Source: an uncultured Pelagibacteraceae bacterium | GTDB lineage: Bacteria; Pseudomonadota; Alphaproteobacteria; Pelagibacterales; Pelagibacteraceae | Length of the DNA: 64,000 bases | Reading direction: 5' to 3' | Assembly (NCBI GenBank): GCA_902592655.1 | Contig: CACJFE010000002.1 | Span: 119,246-183,245, forward strand | Shown here: in pieces, positions 30,215 through 40,880 of the stretch | Layout of the letters: every line of letters begins with the position of its first letter | Numbering within the stretch: position 1 is the first letter of the stretch | Position numbers and translations under genes: made by a program | The notes under the pieces: generated by a model | Told to the model about the DNA's origin: nothing | The model's input: only the letters and a program-made list of their open reading frames with translations | Databases searched by the model: none

Positions 30215-30699
30215 ATATACTCAACATCTAGAATCTCAAAGTTTCTTTCTCCAGAAGGCGTACTTACACTTACCATCTCACCTTTATTTTTTCCTATTAA
30301 TGCTCTTCCTATTGGGCTTTTGAAAAAAATTAAATTTTTTTTTATATCTGCCTCATCCTGACCGACCAATCTATACGAAATTTTTTTATCTGTTTCTAAG
30401 TCTTGCACTTTTACAGTTGATCCAAAAATTACTTTTCCATTATTTTCTAATTGAGTGACATCAATTACATTTGCTCTTGCAATTATATCATTGATAGCAA
30501 TTACACGGCTTTCAATTAATGCTTGTTGCTCTTTAGCAGCATGATATTCAGCGTTCTCTTTTAAATCTCCATGCGATCTTGCTTCAGCGATTGCTTCTAC
30601 TATTTTTGGCCTTTGAATATTTTTTAGATCTTCTAATTCTGCTTTTAAATTTTTAAGACCACTAATTGTAATCGGTTCTTTTTCCATTACTATTTCCAC
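30211..30699 (-). CDS. greA: Transcription elongation factor GreA
   Basis: [28 protein letters not shown]-type motif; [14 protein letters not shown]. Start may be the second Met (30687). Confidence 0.95.
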   Translation of the reverse strand: [162 protein letters not shown]

Positions 30700-31517
30700 T
30701 TTACTTCGGGAGGAAGCGACATCAATATCGAGTCAATATTGCCCCCGGAGTGTAAACCAAATCTTGTACCTCTATCATATAAAAGATTAAATTCCACATA
30801 TCTACCTCGTTTAAAGAATTGTTTTTCTTTATCTTTTTTTGTCCATTTAACTTTTTCTTTTCTCTTAATAATTTTTTTTGATATTTCTATAAAAGAAAGA
30901 CCAAGTTCTCTAACGAATTTAAAGTTTTTAATCCAATCTTTTGTTTCATAGTCAAAAAAAATACCACCAATACCTCTTACTTCTTTTCTATGCGGTAAAT
31001 AAAAATATTCGTCACACCATTTTTTGTATTTTTTGTAATTCTTTTTATTTTGAACACATACTTTTTTTAATTCATCATGTATAATTTTTTTTTCTTTTAG
31101 ATCTTCATTACTGGGTGTTGCATCCATTCCTCCACCAAACCACTCTTTAGAAGTTACTATAAACCTAGTGTTGAAATGGATCGCAGGCATTTTGGGATTT
31201 CTCATATGTGCGACTACAGAAACTCCTGACGCCCAATACTTCCCTTTTTTTTCAGCTCCTAATATTTTTGATCTAAATTTTTTTGGAAAAATTCCTGAAA
31301 CTGTAGATTTATTTACTCCAACTTTATCAAATATTTTACCCTTAGATAACAGAAATGAAGTTCCGCCACCTTCATTTTTTTTATTTTTACTCCAATCTCT
31401 TTTTGAGAATTTCACTTTATTTTTTTCTAGAAATTCAAATTCTTTACAAATTTGATTTTGTAAATACGAAAACCAGCTATCAGCCATTTTTTTTCTAAAA
31501 TCAGATGTAATCATCAA
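30690..31517 (-). CDS. hemF: Oxygen-dependent coproporphyrinogen III oxidase
   Basis: GGGTSFLLSKGKIFDKVGVNKSTVSG, WFGGGMDATP, YFYLPHRKEVRGIGGIFFD, YVEFNLLYDRGTRFGLHSGGNIDSILMSLPP. Confidence 0.97.
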   Translation of the reverse strand: MMITSDFRKKMADSWFSYLQNQICKEFEFLEKNKVKFSKRDWSKNKKNEGGGTSFLLSKGKIFDKVGVNKSTVSGIFPKKFRSKILGAEKKGKYWASGVSVVAHMRNPKMPAIHFNTRFIVTSKEWFGGGMDATPSNEDLKEKKIIHDELKKVCVQNKKNYKKYKKWCDEYFYLPHRKEVRGIGGIFFDYETKDWIKNFKFVRELGLSFIEISKKIIKRKEKVKWTKKDKEKQFFKRGRYVEFNLLYDRGTRFGLHSGGNIDSILMSLPPEVKWK

Positions 31518-31960
31518 AGTAAATTATTTTGTCTTAAAGCTTCAGAAGCAACTATCGCAACACTCATTGCAACATTTAGTGATCTTGTTTTTTTGTTCAT
31601 AGGAATTTTTATTTTATTTTTAAGCATTCGATGTATTTCCTCCGGAACTCCAGCACTTTCCCTTCCAAATAAAAGCATATCATCTTTTTTAAATTTAAAC
31701 TTATGATATAATTTTTTTGCCTTGGTTGTCATCAAAACAATTCTTGATTTCTTATATTTTTCTATGAATGCCTCAAAGTCATTGTGCCGAACAATATTAC
31801 TTAACCCAACATAATCCATAACCACTCTTTTAAACCTAACGTCGTTTAGATTAAAACCACAGGGTTCTATCAAGTGAATATTTAAATTTAGGCAAGCTCC
31901 GAGTCTTATTATTGCTGCAGTATTTTGAGGGATATCAGGTTTGTAAAGTACTATGTGCAT
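31514..31960 (-). CDS. trmL: tRNA (cytidine(34)-2'-O)-methyltransferase
   Basis: MHIVLYKPDIPQNTAAIIRLGACLNLNIHLIEPCGF; LLFGRESAGVPEEIH; SLNVAMSVAIVASEALRQ. Confidence 0.93.
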   Translation of the reverse strand: MHIVLYKPDIPQNTAAIIRLGACLNLNIHLIEPCGFNLNDVRFKRVVMDYVGLSNIVRHNDFEAFIEKYKKSRIVLMTTKAKKLYHKFKFKKDDMLLFGRESAGVPEEIHRMLKNKIKIPMNKKTRSLNVAMSVAIVASEALRQNNLL

Positions 31961-32049
31961 TATTTAAGCTTAATTTATGTGTCATTCTGACCCTAGAAAT
32001 CTTTAAAATATGGTTTTATTTAATAATTACATTATAAGCACTTACATAA

Positions 32050-32571
32050 ATGAGCAAAGAAGAAAAAAAAGTTAACAGAAGAGATTTTTTATTTACAGCT
32101 AGCTATACAGTTGGAGCAGTGGGGGTTGGAGCAGTTATTTGGCCAATGATTGACCAAATGAATCCTGATAAAGCTCAACAAGCCTTAGCCACGACAGAAG
32201 TTGACATTAGTAATATAGAACCTGGTAAATCTATAACTGTTTTGTGGAGAGGAAAGCCAGTATTCTTAAAAAGAAGGACTTCAGATGAGATTGCTGAGGC
32301 CAGAGCAGTAAAGTTGGACGATTTGCCTGATCCTCAAAAAGACGAAGATAGAGTAAAAGAGGGTAAAGACGAATGGTTAGTCATGTTAGGCGTTTGTACA
32401 CATCTAGGATGTGTGCCTCTAAAAGACAAAGGTGATTTTAATGGTTGGTTTTGTCCTTGTCATGGTTCACACTATGATGTATCAGGCAGAATAAGAAAAG
32501 GACCAGCGCCAACGAACATGGAGATACCTAAGTTTGAATTTGTTGACAGTAATACAATAAAGATTGGTTAA
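32050..32571 (+). CDS. petA: Ubiquinol-cytochrome c reductase Rieske Fe-S subunit
   Basis: NRRDFLFTASYTVGAVGVGAVIWPMIDQMNP; CTHLGCVPL...CPCHGSHYDVSGRIRKGPAP. Confidence 0.97.
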   Translation: MSKEEKKVNRRDFLFTASYTVGAVGVGAVIWPMIDQMNPDKAQQALATTEVDISNIEPGKSITVLWRGKPVFLKRRTSDEIAEARAVKLDDLPDPQKDEDRVKEGKDEWLVMLGVCTHLGCVPLKDKGDFNGWFCPCHGSHYDVSGRIRKGPAPTNMEIPKFEFVDSNTIKIG

Positions 32572-32577
32572 GAAATT

Positions 32578-33837
32578 ATGAGTGAACACGAATACGTACC
32601 TAAATCTAAAGCAGCTAAATGGTTTAACGACCGTTTGCCATTACTTACTCTTGGGGCACACCTTACTGATTATCCTACTCCAAAAAATTTAAATTATTGG
32701 TGGACCTTTGGTGGAATTTTAACTTTTTGTTTAATCACTCAAATAGTTACAGGAATTGTTTTAGCAATGCATTACGTCGCTCATGCAGATTTAGCTTTTG
32801 CGAGTGTAGAACACATAATGAGAGATGTAAATTATGGTTGGCTAATAAGATATATTCATAGCAATGGTGCATCTATGTTTTTCCTAGCAGTTTATATTCA
32901 TATTTTTAGATCTTTATTTTATGGATCATATAAATCACCAAGAGAAGTAATTTGGATAATTGGTCTGATGATTTATTTATTAATGATGGCAGCAGCTTTC
33001 ATGGGTTATGTTTTGCCTTGGGGTCAAATGAGTTTCTGGGGTGCTACAGTAATAACTAATTTATTTAGTGCAATCCCATTAGTTGGAGATAGTATAACAA
33101 CTTGGTTATGGGGAGCATATTCTGTAGATAATCCAACGCTAAACAGATTCTTTAGTTTACATTATTTAATCCCGTTTTTAATTTTAGGATTAGTGGTTTT
33201 ACACATTTGGGCTTTACATGTTCCAGGAAATAATAACCCTGTAGGTATTGATATAAAGAAACCGTCTAAAGATACAGTTCCATTTCATCCTTATATAACA
33301 ATTAAAGACGCTTTCGCGCTTTTAGTTTTTATGATTATATTTGCTGGATTTGTATTCTTCACTCCTAATGTTTTAGGACACTCAGACAATTATATACCCG
33401 CCAATCCGTTAGTTACACCTGCTCACATAGTACCTGAATGGTATTTATTACCATTTTACGCAATTTTAAGATCTGTCCCTGATAAATTAGGTGGAGTGAT
33501 TTTAATGTTCAGTGCAATTTTTATTTTATTTGTACTACCTTGGTTAGACACATCAAAAGTTAGATCGGCTGTTTTTAGACCGATTTATAGACAGTTCTTT
33601 TGGATATTAGTAATAGACGTTCTAATGCTTGGTTATGTTGGAGCGATGCCAGCTGAAGGAATTTACTTAGTATTAGCTAGAGTGGGCACTATTTATTATT
33701 TCTTACATTTTATAGTAGTTATGCCTGTTGTTGGTTATTTGGAAAAAACAGATCCTATTCCTATGAGCATCTCCGAGCCAGTATTAATCGGAGGAGCAGA
33801 ACCATCTTTAGCTAGGAAGGTTAATGATAAAGTCTAA
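32578..33837 (+). CDS. petB: Cytochrome b (bc1 complex)
   Basis: [64 protein letters not shown]. Confidence 0.98.
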   Translation: MSEHEYVPKSKAAKWFNDRLPLLTLGAHLTDYPTPKNLNYWWTFGGILTFCLITQIVTGIVLAMHYVAHADLAFASVEHIMRDVNYGWLIRYIHSNGASMFFLAVYIHIFRSLFYGSYKSPREVIWIIGLMIYLLMMAAAFMGYVLPWGQMSFWGATVITNLFSAIPLVGDSITTWLWGAYSVDNPTLNRFFSLHYLIPFLILGLVVLHIWALHVPGNNNPVGIDIKKPSKDTVPFHPYITIKDAFALLVFMIIFAGFVFFTPNVLGHSDNYIPANPLVTPAHIVPEWYLLPFYAILRSVPDKLGGVILMFSAIFILFVLPWLDTSKVRSAVFRPIYRQFFWILVIDVLMLGYVGAMPAEGIYLVLARVGTIYYFLHFIVVMPVVGYLEKTDPIPMSISEPVLIGGAEPSLARKVNDKV

Positions 33838-34606
33838 TATAAAACTATTCGTTTTATCTTTTTTGCTTCTTATCTCACTTAGACCACTACAAAGCGCTGA
33901 AATAGTTGATCCAATTAAAGTTGATTGGAGTTTTAAAGGTTTAACAGGAACTTTTGATAGAGCATCACTACAAAGAGGTTTTCAAGTTTATAAAGAAGTC
34001 TGTGCTTCTTGCCATTCAATGCAATACCTTAGCTATAGAAATCTCGGAGAACCTGGTGGACCTGAGTTTTCAGAACAAGAAGTAAAAGCGATTGCAGCTA
34101 GTTTCGAAATAGAGGATGGTCCAGACTCTCAAGGAGAAATGTTTACTCGACCAGGTAAACCTTCAGATAAATTTAAGAGCCCATACCCTAATGTTCAGGC
34201 AGCAACAGCTGCAAATGGTGGGGCATACCCGCCTGATATGTCAGTTTTAGTCAAAGCAAGAAAAGGAGGAGCTAATTATATTTATTCAGTTCTTGTTGGC
34301 TACGAAGACCCTCCTCCAGGTGTAACTCTTGATGATGGTGTTTATTACAATAAATATATGGCCGGTAATAAGATTAAAATGCCAAATAATTTAATGGATG
34401 GTTTAGTTGAATATGCAGATGGCACGGAATCTACTGTTGATCAAATGGCCAAAGATGTAACAACTTTTTTAGCTTGGGCTGCTGAGCCAGAACTTGAAGA
34501 GAGACATAAAACTGGTGTTAAAGTAATAATTTACTTAGTACTTTTAACAATTCTTGTTTATTTAAGTATGAAAAAAATATGGTCAAGGATTGACTCTGAA
34601 GTATAA
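33824..34606 (+). CDS. petC: Cytochrome c1
   Basis: [15 protein letters not shown] haem motif; [30 protein letters not shown]-terminal TM anchor. Confidence 0.96.
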   Translation: MIKSNIKLFVLSFLLLISLRPLQSAEIVDPIKVDWSFKGLTGTFDRASLQRGFQVYKEVCASCHSMQYLSYRNLGEPGGPEFSEQEVKAIAASFEIEDGPDSQGEMFTRPGKPSDKFKSPYPNVQAATAANGGAYPPDMSVLVKARKGGANYIYSVLVGYEDPPPGVTLDDGVYYNKYMAGNKIKMPNNLMDGLVEYADGTESTVDQMAKDVTTFLAWAAEPELEERHKTGVKVIIYLVLLTILVYLSMKKIWSRIDSEV

Positions 34607-35653
34607 AACATCACCATCTTTTACAATATAATCTTTTCCTTCAATTCTTAATTTCCCATTTTCCTTACATTTTTCTGCACTTCCATATTTTATAAAATCT
34701 TCACAAGATACAGCCTCCGCCCTGATAAAGTTTTTTTCAAAATCGGTATGAATGACACCAGCTGCTTTCGGAGCAATAGTATTTTTTTTTACTGTCCAAG
34801 CTCTACTTTCCTTAGGGCCTGAAGTAAAAAAAGTATCTAATTTTAAAAGATCATATCCTTCTTTAATCAATTGATTTAATCCAGTTTTATTTAAACCGAT
34901 ATCCTGCATAAAAGCCTCTTTTTCATTCTTATCTAAACCTGAAAGCTGGTCTTCTATGTCAGCACAGATTTTTATTATTTTTTCATTAGGATATTTGTTT
35001 TGTACTTCCTCAGTATATTGATTTCCTTTAGACAAATTCTCTTCATCTACATTGCACACAATTATTTTAGGTTTAATACTTAATAGACCTATATTTGATA
35101 ACAATTTATTTTCTTCTTCATTATTAATCTTTACCTCTTGATTTTTATCAAGCTGATTTAATTTTTCTTCTAAAATCTTTATTTCTTTATCCTCAAGAAG
35201 TTTCTTTTTACCTTTTTCAAGTTTTTTTTGAACAATATCAAGGTCAGACAAAACTATTTCTGTCTTTATAGTTTCTAAATCACTTGAAGGGCTTATTTTT
35301 GAATTTACGTGGGTAATTTTTTCTGAATCGAAGCACCTCACTAAATGTATTATCGCATCTACTTCTTTAATATGTGAAAGAAATTTATTGCCAAGACCCT
35401 CTCCTTTTGATGCACCTTTAACCAGGCCAGCTATGTCAACAAAAGTTATGTTTGTATAAATCTTTTTTTTTGAACTAGAAAGCTTAGCTAACTGATCTAA
35501 TCTTTCATCAACTACGTCAACAATACCAATATTGGGATCGATAGTGCAGAAAGGAAAATTTGCTGCCTCAGCATTTTTAGAGGCAGTTAAAGCGTTAAAT
35601 AAGGTTGATTTACCAACATTTGGCAATCCAACTATTCCACATTTAAATCCCAT
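34583..35653 (-). CDS. ychF: Redox-regulated ATPase/GTP-binding protein YchF
   Basis: MGFKCGIVGLPNVGKSTLFNALT, FVDIAGLVKGASKGEGLGNKFLSHI, C-terminal TGS-like domain. Confidence 0.97.
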   Translation of the reverse strand: MGFKCGIVGLPNVGKSTLFNALTASKNAEAANFPFCTIDPNIGIVDVVDERLDQLAKLSSSKKKIYTNITFVDIAGLVKGASKGEGLGNKFLSHIKEVDAIIHLVRCFDSEKITHVNSKISPSSDLETIKTEIVLSDLDIVQKKLEKGKKKLLEDKEIKILEEKLNQLDKNQEVKINNEEENKLLSNIGLLSIKPKIIVCNVDEENLSKGNQYTEEVQNKYPNEKIIKICADIEDQLSGLDKNEKEAFMQDIGLNKTGLNQLIKEGYDLLKLDTFFTSGPKESRAWTVKKNTIAPKAAGVIHTDFEKNFIRAEAVSCEDFIKYGSAEKCKENGKLRIEGKDYIVKDGDVLYFRVNP

Positions 35654-36215
35654 TAAGATTTTGATTAACTTTGCTAGAAAATAAATCTATTTTTTTCTCT
35701 ATTAATGTTGGTATTTGTTTAACAATATTTTCTGTAATCTCTTTAATTTTTTCTTCCTCGTCCTCTTTGAAGTCTTCTAAAACGTGACTATTAACTCTTT
35801 TTTTTTGTTTAGGATGTCCTATTCCCACTCTCACTCTCGAGTAGTCTTTTCCAATAAATTTATCTATAGACTCTATACCGTTGTGTCCCGCACTACTCCC
35901 CCCGAATTTAGCCTTAACCTTACCAAAGTCAATATCCATATCATCATGAAAAACGATTACATCTTTCGCGTCAATCTTGAAGTAGTCAATTAATTCTTTA
36001 ATTGCAGTCCCCGAGTTATTCATGAAAGTTAATGGCTTAATGGCATAAATTTTTTTTTCATCAATATTTCCAGTTGTAAGCAGTCCTTTAAATTTAGGTT
36101 TTTGTTTTGAAAGTTTGAAATGAGAATTTATTGCATCAATAATCTTAAAACCAATATTGTGTCTAGTGTTAGTATAATTTGAGCCTGGATTTCCTAATCC
36201 AACAAGTAAAAGCAT
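35643..36215 (-). CDS. pth: Peptidyl-tRNA hydrolase
   Basis: LLVGLGNPGSNYTNTRHNIGF, KPLTFMNNSG, FHDDMDIDFGKVKAKFGGSSAGHNGIESI. Confidence 0.97.
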   Translation of the reverse strand: MLLLVGLGNPGSNYTNTRHNIGFKIIDAINSHFKLSKQKPKFKGLLTTGNIDEKKIYAIKPLTFMNNSGTAIKELIDYFKIDAKDVIVFHDDMDIDFGKVKAKFGGSSAGHNGIESIDKFIGKDYSRVRVGIGHPKQKKRVNSHVLEDFKEDEEEKIKEITENIVKQIPTLIEKKIDLFSSKVNQNLNGI

Positions 36216-36220
36216 ATTAA

Positions 36221-36961
36221 TTATTTTTTCTCAGCAGGTTTTTTATCTTCTGGTTTTTTTTCAGTAGCCCCGTCTTTGGCCTTTTCATCTTTCTTAGGCG
36301 TTTCACCATCCTTTGCTGTAGCAATTTCTGCACCCTCAGCTGCAGCCTCTCCTTCGGCACCTTCGGCAACTGTGCCTTCAGCAGGCTTCTCAGGTTCTTT
36401 GATTACAGTTGGAGCAGCGACTGTTGCTACAACGAAATCTCTATCTGTTATAGTTGGAAATACGCTATCTGGTAACTTTACTGAGGAAATTTTTATACTA
36501 GTTCCGATATCACTGCCAGTTAAGTCAACAACTATTTCATCAGGAATATTTTCAGCTGGACATTTAAGCTCAACTTTTCTTCTAACTATATTAAGAACTC
36601 CACCTCTTTTTAAACCCGGAGAGTCTGGATGATTTATAAATTTAACAGGTATTTCCAAAATAATCTTTTTACCAGATACAATTCTCATGAAGTCGATATG
36701 TATAGGTTCTTCGGATATTACATGAAAGGCTACATCTCTAGGAATAACCTTCTCTTTTTTACCATCCAAATCTAATTCTAAAACTTTTGATAAAAAAGTT
36801 TCTGAATAAATTATGTTTGCTATATCTTTTTTGCTAACAGAAATATTTTGGTTTGGGGTATTCCCACCGTATAGAATTGCAGGAATCATTCCCTTCGCTC
36901 GTAATTTAGTATTAGAGCCAGATGAAATATTTTCTCTTTTTAAAGCTTTTAGATTACTCAT
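36221..36961 (-). CDS. rplY: 50S ribosomal protein L25/Ctc with low-complexity C-terminal tail
   Basis: GMIPAILYGGNTPNQNISVS; HIDFMRIVSGKKIILEIPVKF; followed by Ala/Glu/Gly/Lys-rich tail. Confidence 0.94.
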   Translation of the reverse strand: MSNLKALKRENISSGSNTKLRAKGMIPAILYGGNTPNQNISVSKKDIANIIYSETFLSKVLELDLDGKKEKVIPRDVAFHVISEEPIHIDFMRIVSGKKIILEIPVKFINHPDSPGLKRGGVLNIVRRKVELKCPAENIPDEIVVDLTGSDIGTSIKISSVKLPDSVFPTITDRDFVVATVAAPTVIKEPEKPAEGTVAEGAEGEAAAEGAEIATAKDGETPKKDEKAKDGATEKKPEDKKPAEKK

Positions 36962-37010
36962 AAATTTATAGAAAACGGTATATAACCCATCATCTTAACC
37001 AAAACAAGCT

Positions 37011-37943
37011 TTAATTGAATAAATCTGAAACAGAATTCGAGTTAGCTATTCTTTTAATTGCCTCAGACATCAATGAAGAAACAGATAAAACCTCAATTTT
37101 ATTGTTATTATTTATTTTTTTACTGTTATCGATTGTGTCAGTTACTACTAATTTCTTTATTTTTGAATTCTTAATTTTTTTTGCCGCATCCCCACTTAGA
37201 ACAGCATGTGAAATAAACACATAGACTTCATTTGCTCCGTTTTTAATTAGCGCATTGACAGCGTTTATAATTGTGCCTCCGCTATCAATTATATCATCAA
37301 CAATTATACAAGTTTTACCTTTTACATTACCTAAAATATTCATAACTTCAGACTTTCCTGGAGCTGGTCTTCTTTTATCAATGATAGCTAAATCTGCTTT
37401 TATTCTTTTAGCTAAATCTCTAGTTCTAGCAACTCCACCGACATCAGGTGAAACACATATTAATTTTTTTTTATTTAGTTTTTTCTTGATATATTTAGCA
37501 AATAAAGGTGCAGTATATAAATTATCTACTGGCATATCAAAAAAACCTTGAATTTGACCCGCATGTAAATCTACTGTTACCACTCTTGTAGCACCTGCAT
37601 TAGTAATTAAATTTGCAACTACTTTAGCAGATATAGATGTTCTTGGTGCAACTTTTCTGTCTTGTCTAGCATATCCAAAATACGGTATGACAGCAGTTAT
37701 TGTTTTTGCAGAAGATCTTTTTAAAGCGTCAATAACTAATAATAATTCCATCAGATTATCGTTAGCGGGTGTAGACGTAGATTGTATTACAAAAACGCTA
37801 TTACCTCTTATATTTTCATTTATCTCGATATAAATTTCTCCATCGGCAAATCTTCTAATATTTGTATTTATAAGTTTTAGTTTAAGGTTTTTAGAAATAT
37901 TTTTACTAAGTTTTAAATTGCTTGTTCCAGATAGGATTTTCAT
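37011..37943 (-). CDS. prs: Ribose-phosphate pyrophosphokinase
   Basis: FADGEIYIEI, YFGYARQDRKVAPRTSISAKVVANL, VDLHAGQIQGFFDMPVDNL, CIIVDDIIDSGGTI. Confidence 0.97.
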   Translation of the reverse strand: MKILSGTSNLKLSKNISKNLKLKLINTNIRRFADGEIYIEINENIRGNSVFVIQSTSTPANDNLMELLLVIDALKRSSAKTITAVIPYFGYARQDRKVAPRTSISAKVVANLITNAGATRVVTVDLHAGQIQGFFDMPVDNLYTAPLFAKYIKKKLNKKKLICVSPDVGGVARTRDLAKRIKADLAIIDKRRPAPGKSEVMNILGNVKGKTCIIVDDIIDSGGTIINAVNALIKNGANEVYVFISHAVLSGDAAKKIKNSKIKKLVVTDTIDNSKKINNNNKIEVLSVSSLMSEAIKRIANSNSVSDLFN

Positions 37944-37985
37944 GAAATCTAGTTATATATACAATTATTTAAGTGTCTTTTCAAA

Positions 37986-38744
37986 TTATTTAACTAGACT
38001 TACAACGGATATACATCTTCCGTAGTCATTTTGTTTTAATTTATTTGACCTTCTAAAGCTAAAAAAATTCTTTTTTTCCTTAAAAGTATCTCGATTTATA
38101 TGATCAACTCTCACATTCTGCTCTTTAAGCCTATCGTAAACATATTTTCTTAAATTGAAGAGTTTCTTACTTTTATTCTTATTTGAAAAATACTTTTTAT
38201 TTTTTTTTGATTTAGATAAAAATTTCTGATGAAAATTTTTGTCAACCTCATAACTATCTTTGCCAATACAAGGGCCAATTGAAGCAAAAATATCTGTACT
38301 ACCACCAATACCTTTTATCTTTTTGATTGTGTTCTTAATAATTCCTGAGTAAGCACCTTTCCATCCTGCGTGTATACATCCTATAATTTTACTTTTCTCA
38401 TCATATAATAAAACAGGTGCACAGTCTGCAGTTACCACACCTAAAGCTAATCCTTTAACTTTCGTGACTATTGCATCCGAGTGAAAACTTTTTCTACTAT
38501 TGATTTTTTTTACTTCTAAAACTTTATTACTATGTGTTTGACGCATCAAAACAAGTTTAGATTTTTTAACCCCCATTCTTTTGGATACATAATTCAAGTT
38601 TCTAATAATATTATCCCTTTTATCATTTGATCCTCTTCCACAATTTAAACCTTCATAAATGCCTTTTGAGAATCCTCCTTTACGTGAGAAAAAACAATGT
38701 TTTAAACCGATAAATTTTTTTAATTTTTTTGAAAAAAACATCAA
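37986..38744 (-). CDS. pgeF: PgeF/YfiH-family purine nucleoside phosphorylase (laccase-domain) protein
   Basis: HCFFSRKGGFSKGIYEGLNCG, RQTHSN, VVTADCAPVLLYD, IGCIHAGWKGAYSGI, IGPCIGKDSYEVD. Confidence 0.92.
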   Translation of the reverse strand: MMFFSKKLKKFIGLKHCFFSRKGGFSKGIYEGLNCGRGSNDKRDNIIRNLNYVSKRMGVKKSKLVLMRQTHSNKVLEVKKINSRKSFHSDAIVTKVKGLALGVVTADCAPVLLYDEKSKIIGCIHAGWKGAYSGIIKNTIKKIKGIGGSTDIFASIGPCIGKDSYEVDKNFHQKFLSKSKKNKKYFSNKNKSKKLFNLRKYVYDRLKEQNVRVDHINRDTFKEKKNFFSFRRSNKLKQNDYGRCISVVSLVK

Positions 38745-39820
38745 TTAAACCCTAAAAAATTATTTTTCTTCGATTTGAAAGCAAAAATTACTTTAAATAA
38801 TTCACCCATTAAATTTTTATGCAGCAATCTTCTTAAAGTAAAAGACATGTAATTTTTTTGTTCGAAAGTCATATTAATTTGAAGATTTTGTGCTCTTTCA
38901 ATTATACCCATTTTTTCTAAAAAGAATTTTTGAGAAACTATTTTTTTAACTTTAAGTCTATTTTTGGTGAAATATTCTTTTAAAAGTTTGAAATTGACAA
39001 GTGAAGTTATGTCTGCTCTTCCAAGATTTTTTAACAAATGACTCATATCCATTTTTTTATTTTCCATCACTGCTTGAAGCGTGCTTTTATTTAAAATATT
39101 TAAGTAACCATAATCTATTAGTAAAATTCCCCCTGAAAGTTTTTTAACTTTACTAGTAATTTTATCAAGTTCATCAAATCCCAACTTTGGAAATTCAATA
39201 AATCTAAGATTTTTTAAAACTTTAAATTTTTTAATTTTTTTAATATCTTCTTTTTTTGCGTCTTTATAAACTTCTGTAAGACCTTTTAATGAGTTAATAA
39301 AATAATGTTTTTCTTTCAATAAATTTTTATCGTACGAAAATTGCTTAATTGGTATTGCATCAAAAAATTCATTTCCAAAAAAAACAACTGGACCTTTATT
39401 AATTCTATCAAAATCTTTAATCCATTTTACTTTAGACCCCTTTAATTTTTTTCTTTGTACATTTTTAAGTAAATTGCTTTTTTCATACATATAAATATTT
39501 ATAGATTTATTAATATCAGGGAATTTTTTTATGGTATTAATAAAAACTTTTGTAAGACTGCCATCTCCAGGGCCAAGCTCAACAAAATTAAAATTTTTAG
39601 GTTTACCAAGTTTTTCCCAAGTAGTTATAACCCAAACAGTAATTATTTCAGAAAATAAATTTGAAATTGTTGGAGCAGTAATGAAATCACCTTTATTCCC
39701 AAATGGAATTTTTTTTGAGTAATAACCAACATTAGGGTGATAAAGAACTTTTTCAACAAACTCATCAACAGGTATTAACTTATTAGTTTTAAGATCAAAA
39801 TATTTAGGATCAAGTATCAT
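38741..39820 (-). CDS. SAM-dependent methyltransferase, MidA/NDUFAF7 family
   Basis: HPNVGYYSKKIPFGNKGDFITAPTISNLFSEI; FVELGPGDGSL; FFGNEFFDAIPIKQF. Confidence 0.9.
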   Translation of the reverse strand: MILDPKYFDLKTNKLIPVDEFVEKVLYHPNVGYYSKKIPFGNKGDFITAPTISNLFSEIITVWVITTWEKLGKPKNFNFVELGPGDGSLTKVFINTIKKFPDINKSINIYMYEKSNLLKNVQRKKLKGSKVKWIKDFDRINKGPVVFFGNEFFDAIPIKQFSYDKNLLKEKHYFINSLKGLTEVYKDAKKEDIKKIKKFKVLKNLRFIEFPKLGFDELDKITSKVKKLSGGILLIDYGYLNILNKSTLQAVMENKKMDMSHLLKNLGRADITSLVNFKLLKEYFTKNRLKVKKIVSQKFFLEKMGIIERAQNLQINMTFEQKNYMSFTLRRLLHKNLMGELFKVIFAFKSKKNNFLGFN

Positions 39821-40595
39821 TTCTTTTAAAGTAAATTATAATACCAGCAAAAATCATTAATGCACTGAGCAACATTCCCATACTGATTGACCCAATTAAA
39901 TATCCAATCTGTATGTCTGGTTCTCTAAAAAACTCTGCAGAAATTCTAAAAATTCCATAAAAGATTAAAAAAAACGAGGAACAATTCCCAATTTTGTAAT
40001 TTTTTTTAGAATATAAAAAATTCATAACTAAAAATAATAAAATACCTTCTAAAACGGCCTCGTAAAGTTGAGAAGGATGTCTTATTAAGTTGTCAATCTT
40101 TGGAAAAATTACGCCCCAGTATACATTAGTTACTTTACCAACCAATTCGCTATTTATAAAATTTGCTATTCTTCCAAAAAAAATTCCTATTGGTGAAACA
40201 CATGCAATTATGTCTAAAAAAAATAAAGCCTTTATTTTTCTCTTAGTTGAAAAAATGATTGTAGCTAAAATAATTCCAATTAATGCTCCGTGGAAAGACA
40301 TACCTCCTTCCCATACTTTTAAAATTTCAATTGGGTTTAGAATAAAATATTCGAAATTATAGAAGACGACATATCCTAATCTACCTCCTAAAATGATTGC
40401 GATTATTATATATGTGATTAAATCGTCAAAATCACCTAAATTTACCTTTTGGTTTAACTCCTCATTTTTTTTTAAAATTATTTTTTTTCCGTACCACCAG
40501 CCTAGAATAATTCCAAATATATACGCTAAAGAGTACCACCTGATTGCTATAAACCCTAAATCGAATAATATGGGGTCAAAATTGTGTGTAAACAT
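39810..40595 (-). CDS. lgt: Prolipoprotein diacylglyceryl transferase
   Basis: IRWYSLAYIFGIILGWWYG; VWEGGMSFHGALIG; GRIANFINSELVGK; RHPSQLYEA. Confidence 0.96.
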   Translation of the reverse strand: MFTHNFDPILFDLGFIAIRWYSLAYIFGIILGWWYGKKIILKKNEELNQKVNLGDFDDLITYIIIAIILGGRLGYVVFYNFEYFILNPIEILKVWEGGMSFHGALIGIILATIIFSTKRKIKALFFLDIIACVSPIGIFFGRIANFINSELVGKVTNVYWGVIFPKIDNLIRHPSQLYEAVLEGILLFLVMNFLYSKKNYKIGNCSSFFLIFYGIFRISAEFFREPDIQIGYLIGSISMGMLLSALMIFAGIIIYFKRNDT

Positions 40596-40646
40596 GTTTT
40601 ATTATATCACATTTGAATTTAACATGCTCATCAAATAAGATGATTT

Positions 40647-40880
40647 ATGAGCAATTCAGAAAAAATTTTAAAAGTTTTGTCAAATTTAATTGAGGGGGGT
40701 GTTTTAACATCCAAAGATTTAAAAAAAGAAATCTCTAATGAATTAAAGTTTAAAAAAGATAAAATTGTGAACAAACTTGAACTAGTTTCTCGAAAAGAGT
40801 TTGAGATACTTAAAAAGATTGTTCAAAAACAAGATGCTACAATAAAAAAAATCTTGAAGAAAAAAAATTTAAAAAGGTAA
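40647..40880 (+). CDS. UbiK/BMFP-family accessory factor (YqiC-like)
   Basis: 77 aa; KLELVSRKEFEILKKIVQKQDATIKKI resembles the conserved VSREEFDxQxxVLxRTRxxLxxLE helix; family size and layout fit. Confidence 0.7.
   Translation: MSNSEKILKVLSNLIEGGVLTSKDLKKEISNELKFKKDKIVNKLELVSRKEFEILKKIVQKQDATIKKILKKKNLKR

Noticed and set aside
32033-32038. TATAAG upstream of petA as a petABC -10 box
   Set aside because: Position is reasonable, but I could not find a convincing -35 at 16-18 nt, so not called as a feature.
36276-36632. 118-aa plus-strand ORF rich in Ser/Ala/Pro antisense to rplY
   Set aside because: It is the complement of the low-complexity L25 tail; composition explains the open frame.
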